From: Sphaerochaeta sp.
GTDB taxonomy: Bacteria > Spirochaetota > Spirochaetia > Sphaerochaetales > Sphaerochaetaceae
DNA length: 15,559 bases
Direction of reading: 5' to 3'
Assembly: GCA_003456855.1 (NCBI GenBank)
Contig: DMOO01000090.1
Span: 1-15,559 of the forward strand
Below are positions 13,704 to 15,559 of the stretch, one piece after another. The translations under genes and the position numbers were made by a program. The stretch's first letter is position 1. Each line of letters begins with the position of its first letter. The notes below the pieces were generated by a model that did no database searches, was not told the origin of the DNA, and saw only the letters and a program-made list of their open reading frames with translations.

Positions 13704-14578
13704 TGGACTACACATTCATTTCAACAGCAGAGGAACTTCAAAAACTCCTTGGTAGATGGTCTGCAGAGGGGATTTCCGTGGTTGCCATGGACTTCGAGGA
13801 GGAGTCGAACCTCCACTGCTATGGCGAGCATCTCTGCACAATCCAGCTCTACGACAGAAAGGCTTATTACATACTCGATGCCCTTGCCTTGGCAAAGAGG
13901 GATGAGGGGTTCAGGACAATGAAGGAGTTCCTGGAAGGCCCGATGGAGAAGATCATGTTCGCCTGCCAGAGCGATGCCTCCATTGCCCGCAAGACGCTCT
14001 CCATCCAGCTTGATAACATCTTCGATGTCCGTGTGATCGCAATGGCCCTTGAGTTCACAGGCAACCTTACAGCCTTGATCCAGAGAAACCTAGGCCTTGA
14101 GGTCGAGAGCCCTGCGATGAAGAAGAAATACCAGACTGCCAACTGGATGAGACGTCCCATTCCAAAGGAGCAGGTCGAGTACGCCCTGAGCGATGTCCAG
14201 TACCTGTTCGAGCTGAAGGACTCCCTGCTTGCAGAGATGCAGAGCAAGCTTCCCGTGGGCAAGCAGAAGCAGATAATGTACGAGATGAAGAAGTGCGCAG
14301 TGCAGAAGAACCCGGAGCGCCCAGGCTGGGAGAAGATATGCAACTTCAAGCTTCTGAATGCACAGGAGAAGGTCTACATCAAGCACTTCTTCCTTGCCCG
14401 TGACTCCCTTGCAAGAAAGGCCGACGTCCCTGCCACACGCATCCTTGAGAAGCAGCTGATTGTGGCCATGGCAAAGAGAGGGACCTGGGAGGGTGTCCTG
14501 AGAGACGAGAAGCTCCGCTACAAGGACATATTCGAGAAGGCCAGGCTTGATGCCTTGAAAGAGCTTAAAGGTGTATAG
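13703..14578 (+). CDS. rnd: Ribonuclease D-like 3'-5' exonuclease
   Basis: Encodes 291 aa. The DEDDy exonuclease residues are visible: Asp30 and Glu32 in AMDFEEES, Asp91 in FACQSDASIA, and Tyr160 with Asp164 in EQVEYALSDVQYL, together with WMRRPIPKEQ, a typical RNase D block. The C-terminal ~90 residues (from PERPGWEKI) fit a single HRDC-like RNA-binding domain, so it is shorter than E. coli RNase D (375 aa), which has two. RNase D trims 3' ends of tRNA and other stable RNAs in the cytosol. The ATG overlaps the kinase stop by 1 bp, so the three genes form one coupled operon. Some uncertainty remains over the exact RNA substrate. Confidence 0.9.
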   Translation: MDYTFISTAEELQKLLGRWSAEGISVVAMDFEEESNLHCYGEHLCTIQLYDRKAYYILDALALAKRDEGFRTMKEFLEGPMEKIMFACQSDASIARKTLSIQLDNIFDVRVIAMALEFTGNLTALIQRNLGLEVESPAMKKKYQTANWMRRPIPKEQVEYALSDVQYLFELKDSLLAEMQSKLPVGKQKQIMYEMKKCAVQKNPERPGWEKICNFKLLNAQEKVYIKHFFLARDSLARKADVPATRILEKQLIVAMAKRGTWEGVLRDEKLRYKDIFEKARLDALKELKGV

Positions 14579-14607
14579 AATCACAAAATTCAATTCTCTG
14601 CACCAAG

Positions 14608-14638
14608 AAAAAAGGCCGCTGCGCTAAGCAACGGCCTT
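14608..14638 (-). terminator. Intrinsic terminator of the OadB gene
   Basis: On the minus strand, stem AAGGCCG/CGGCCTT (14632-14638 with 14612-14618) with an inner TGC/GCA pair and a TTTTTT tract (14613-14608). It lies 20 nt past the OadB stop. Read on the plus strand it has only a weak T-tract, so it may be a partial terminator for the convergent RNase D operon. Confidence 0.85.
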
Positions 14639-14657
14639 GTATGTCTGTATGTACTTA

Positions 14658-15559
14658 TTACATTGAGAGCAGAACTCTGACTGGCTCCATGACAGGAACT
14701 GATGCAAGCAGGACACCTGCTGCAACAGCGGAACCGATGACACCGGCAACGTTCGGACCCATGGCGTGCATGAGGAGGAAGTTCTGTGGATCTTCCTGCT
14801 GTCCGACCTTGCTGGCAACACGGGCTGCCATAGGAACGGCTGAGACACCGGCTGCACCGATGAGCGGGTTGACCGGATGCTTCTTGTCGAGCTTGTTCAT
14901 CAGCTTTGCGATGAGGACACCAGCCGCTGTTCCCAGTGAGAATGCAACGGCTCCGAGGATCAGGATTCCCAGTGTGTTCAGTGTAAGGAAGTGTGATGCC
15001 TCCATCTTTGATCCGACTGACAGACCAAGACAGATTGTGACGATGTTCATCATGGCGTTTGAAGCTGTGTCAGAAAGTCTGTTGGTGACTCCGCTCTCCT
15101 TGAGCAGGTTTCCGAACATCAGGGAACCGATGAGCGGTGTTGCACTTGGGAGCAGGAATGCACAGACCATCAGAACTGACATCGGGAAGAGGATCTTCTC
15201 AGTCTTTGAGACAGGTCTGAGCTGCTGCATTCTGATCTTTCTCTCTTCCTTTGTTGTCAGAGCCTTCATGATAGGTGGCTGGATGACAGGGACGAGTGCC
15301 ATGTAGGAGTAGGCTGCAACGGCGATCGGTCCGAGGTACTCCTGGGCCAGACGCGTGGTCACGTATATTGCCGTAGGTCCATCAGCACCTCCGATGATTC
15401 CGATTGATGCAGCGATGTGCAGATCGAAGTTGATTCCAGGGATATAGCTCAGGAGCAGGGCACCGATGAGAGCTGCGAAGATTCCGAACTGTGCTGCTGC
15501 ACCGAGCAGGAGAGTCTTCGGGTTTGCAATCAGTGGTCCGAAGTCCGTCATTGCACCGA
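14658..15559 (-). CDS. OadB-type sodium-translocating decarboxylase beta subunit, C-terminal part (cut by window edge)
   Basis: About 300 residues of an integral membrane protein, open to the window edge. The ATG at 15551 is internal: the frame continues upstream without a stop (…GAM), and [20 protein letters not shown] is a central block of the family. Diagnostic motifs include [33 protein letters not shown], the GNLLKESGV helix end, and the C-terminal [21 protein letters not shown]. This is the Na+-pumping beta subunit of oxaloacetate/methylmalonyl-CoA/glutaconyl-CoA decarboxylases, which couples biotin-linked decarboxylation to sodium export. The alpha and gamma subunits would lie outside the window. 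Convergent with the RNase D operon, with its terminator between. Confidence 0.93.
   Translation of the reverse strand, partial: GAMTDFGPLIANPKTLLLGAAAQFGIFAALIGALLLSYIPGINFDLHIAASIGIIGGADGPTAIYVTTRLAQEYLGPIAVAAYSYMALVPVIQPPIMKALTTKEERKIRMQQLRPVSKTEKILFPMSVLMVCAFLLPSATPLIGSLMFGNLLKESGVTNRLSDTASNAMMNIVTICLGLSVGSKMEASHFLTLNTLGILILGAVAFSLGTAAGVLIAKLMNKLDKKHPVNPLIGAAGVSAVPMAARVASKVGQQEDPQNFLLMHAMGPNVAGVIGSAVAAGVLLASVPVMEPVRVLLSM

Overview
The window is an ordinary-looking bacterial chromosome segment with one IS30-family insertion. Short SD-led genes, AT-rich promoters and a spirochaete-style signal peptide (…MFAQGAQEA in the solute-binding protein) suggest an anaerobic, sugar-using spirochaete, perhaps Sphaerochaeta/Treponema-like. 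That placement is inference from style and gene content (CUT1 sugar ABC transporter without its own ATPase, GPH symporter, oxaloacetate-decarboxylase-type sodium pump). No rRNA, tRNA or CRISPR array was seen, and no gene-free stretch exceeds 300 bases.

Layout. Bases 1-128 hold the N-terminus of a MATE efflux protein on the minus strand, divergent from serC (415-1497, phosphoserine aminotransferase), which ends in a good intrinsic terminator. A strong promoter then drives a three-gene sugar ABC operon: a secreted binding protein (1793-3097), a large intergenic hairpin, and two permeases (3186-4115, 4128-5006), closed by a terminator. Next is an AT-rich, inverted-repeat-rich spacer and a lower-GC orphan gene (5213-6154) resembling an uncharacterised PD-(D/E)XK-nuclease-like family. 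It abuts, tail to tail with zero spacing, a minus-strand operon of a GPH sugar symporter (8406-6928) and a PIG-L/LmbE deacetylase (6931-6155), which overlap by 4 bp.

An IS30-family element (about 8509-9781) lies between the GPH operon and the 3' end of a U32-family gene (11849-9765). It is flanked by exact 17-bp direct repeats. Removing the element and one repeat copy gives the U32 gene a stop codon directly after its last non-IS codon, so the insertion rewrote that protein's last residues. The U32 gene (RlhA/YdcP-like, iron-sulfur rRNA hydroxylase family) sits 3 bp behind a short DtxR/MntR-family metal-dependent regulator (12218-11853).

Divergent from that pair is a tightly overlapped operon: dCMP deaminase, PfkB-family sugar kinase, RNase D-like exonuclease (12361-14578). 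It converges on the C-terminal part of an OadB-type sodium-pump subunit running off the right edge, whose terminator lies between the two.

The most interesting points are the orphan nuclease-like gene with its nested inverted repeats, the unusually long duplication made by the IS30-type element, and the pairing of a metal-sensing regulator with an iron-dependent RNA hydroxylase family member. I found no unmistakable new multi-gene system.
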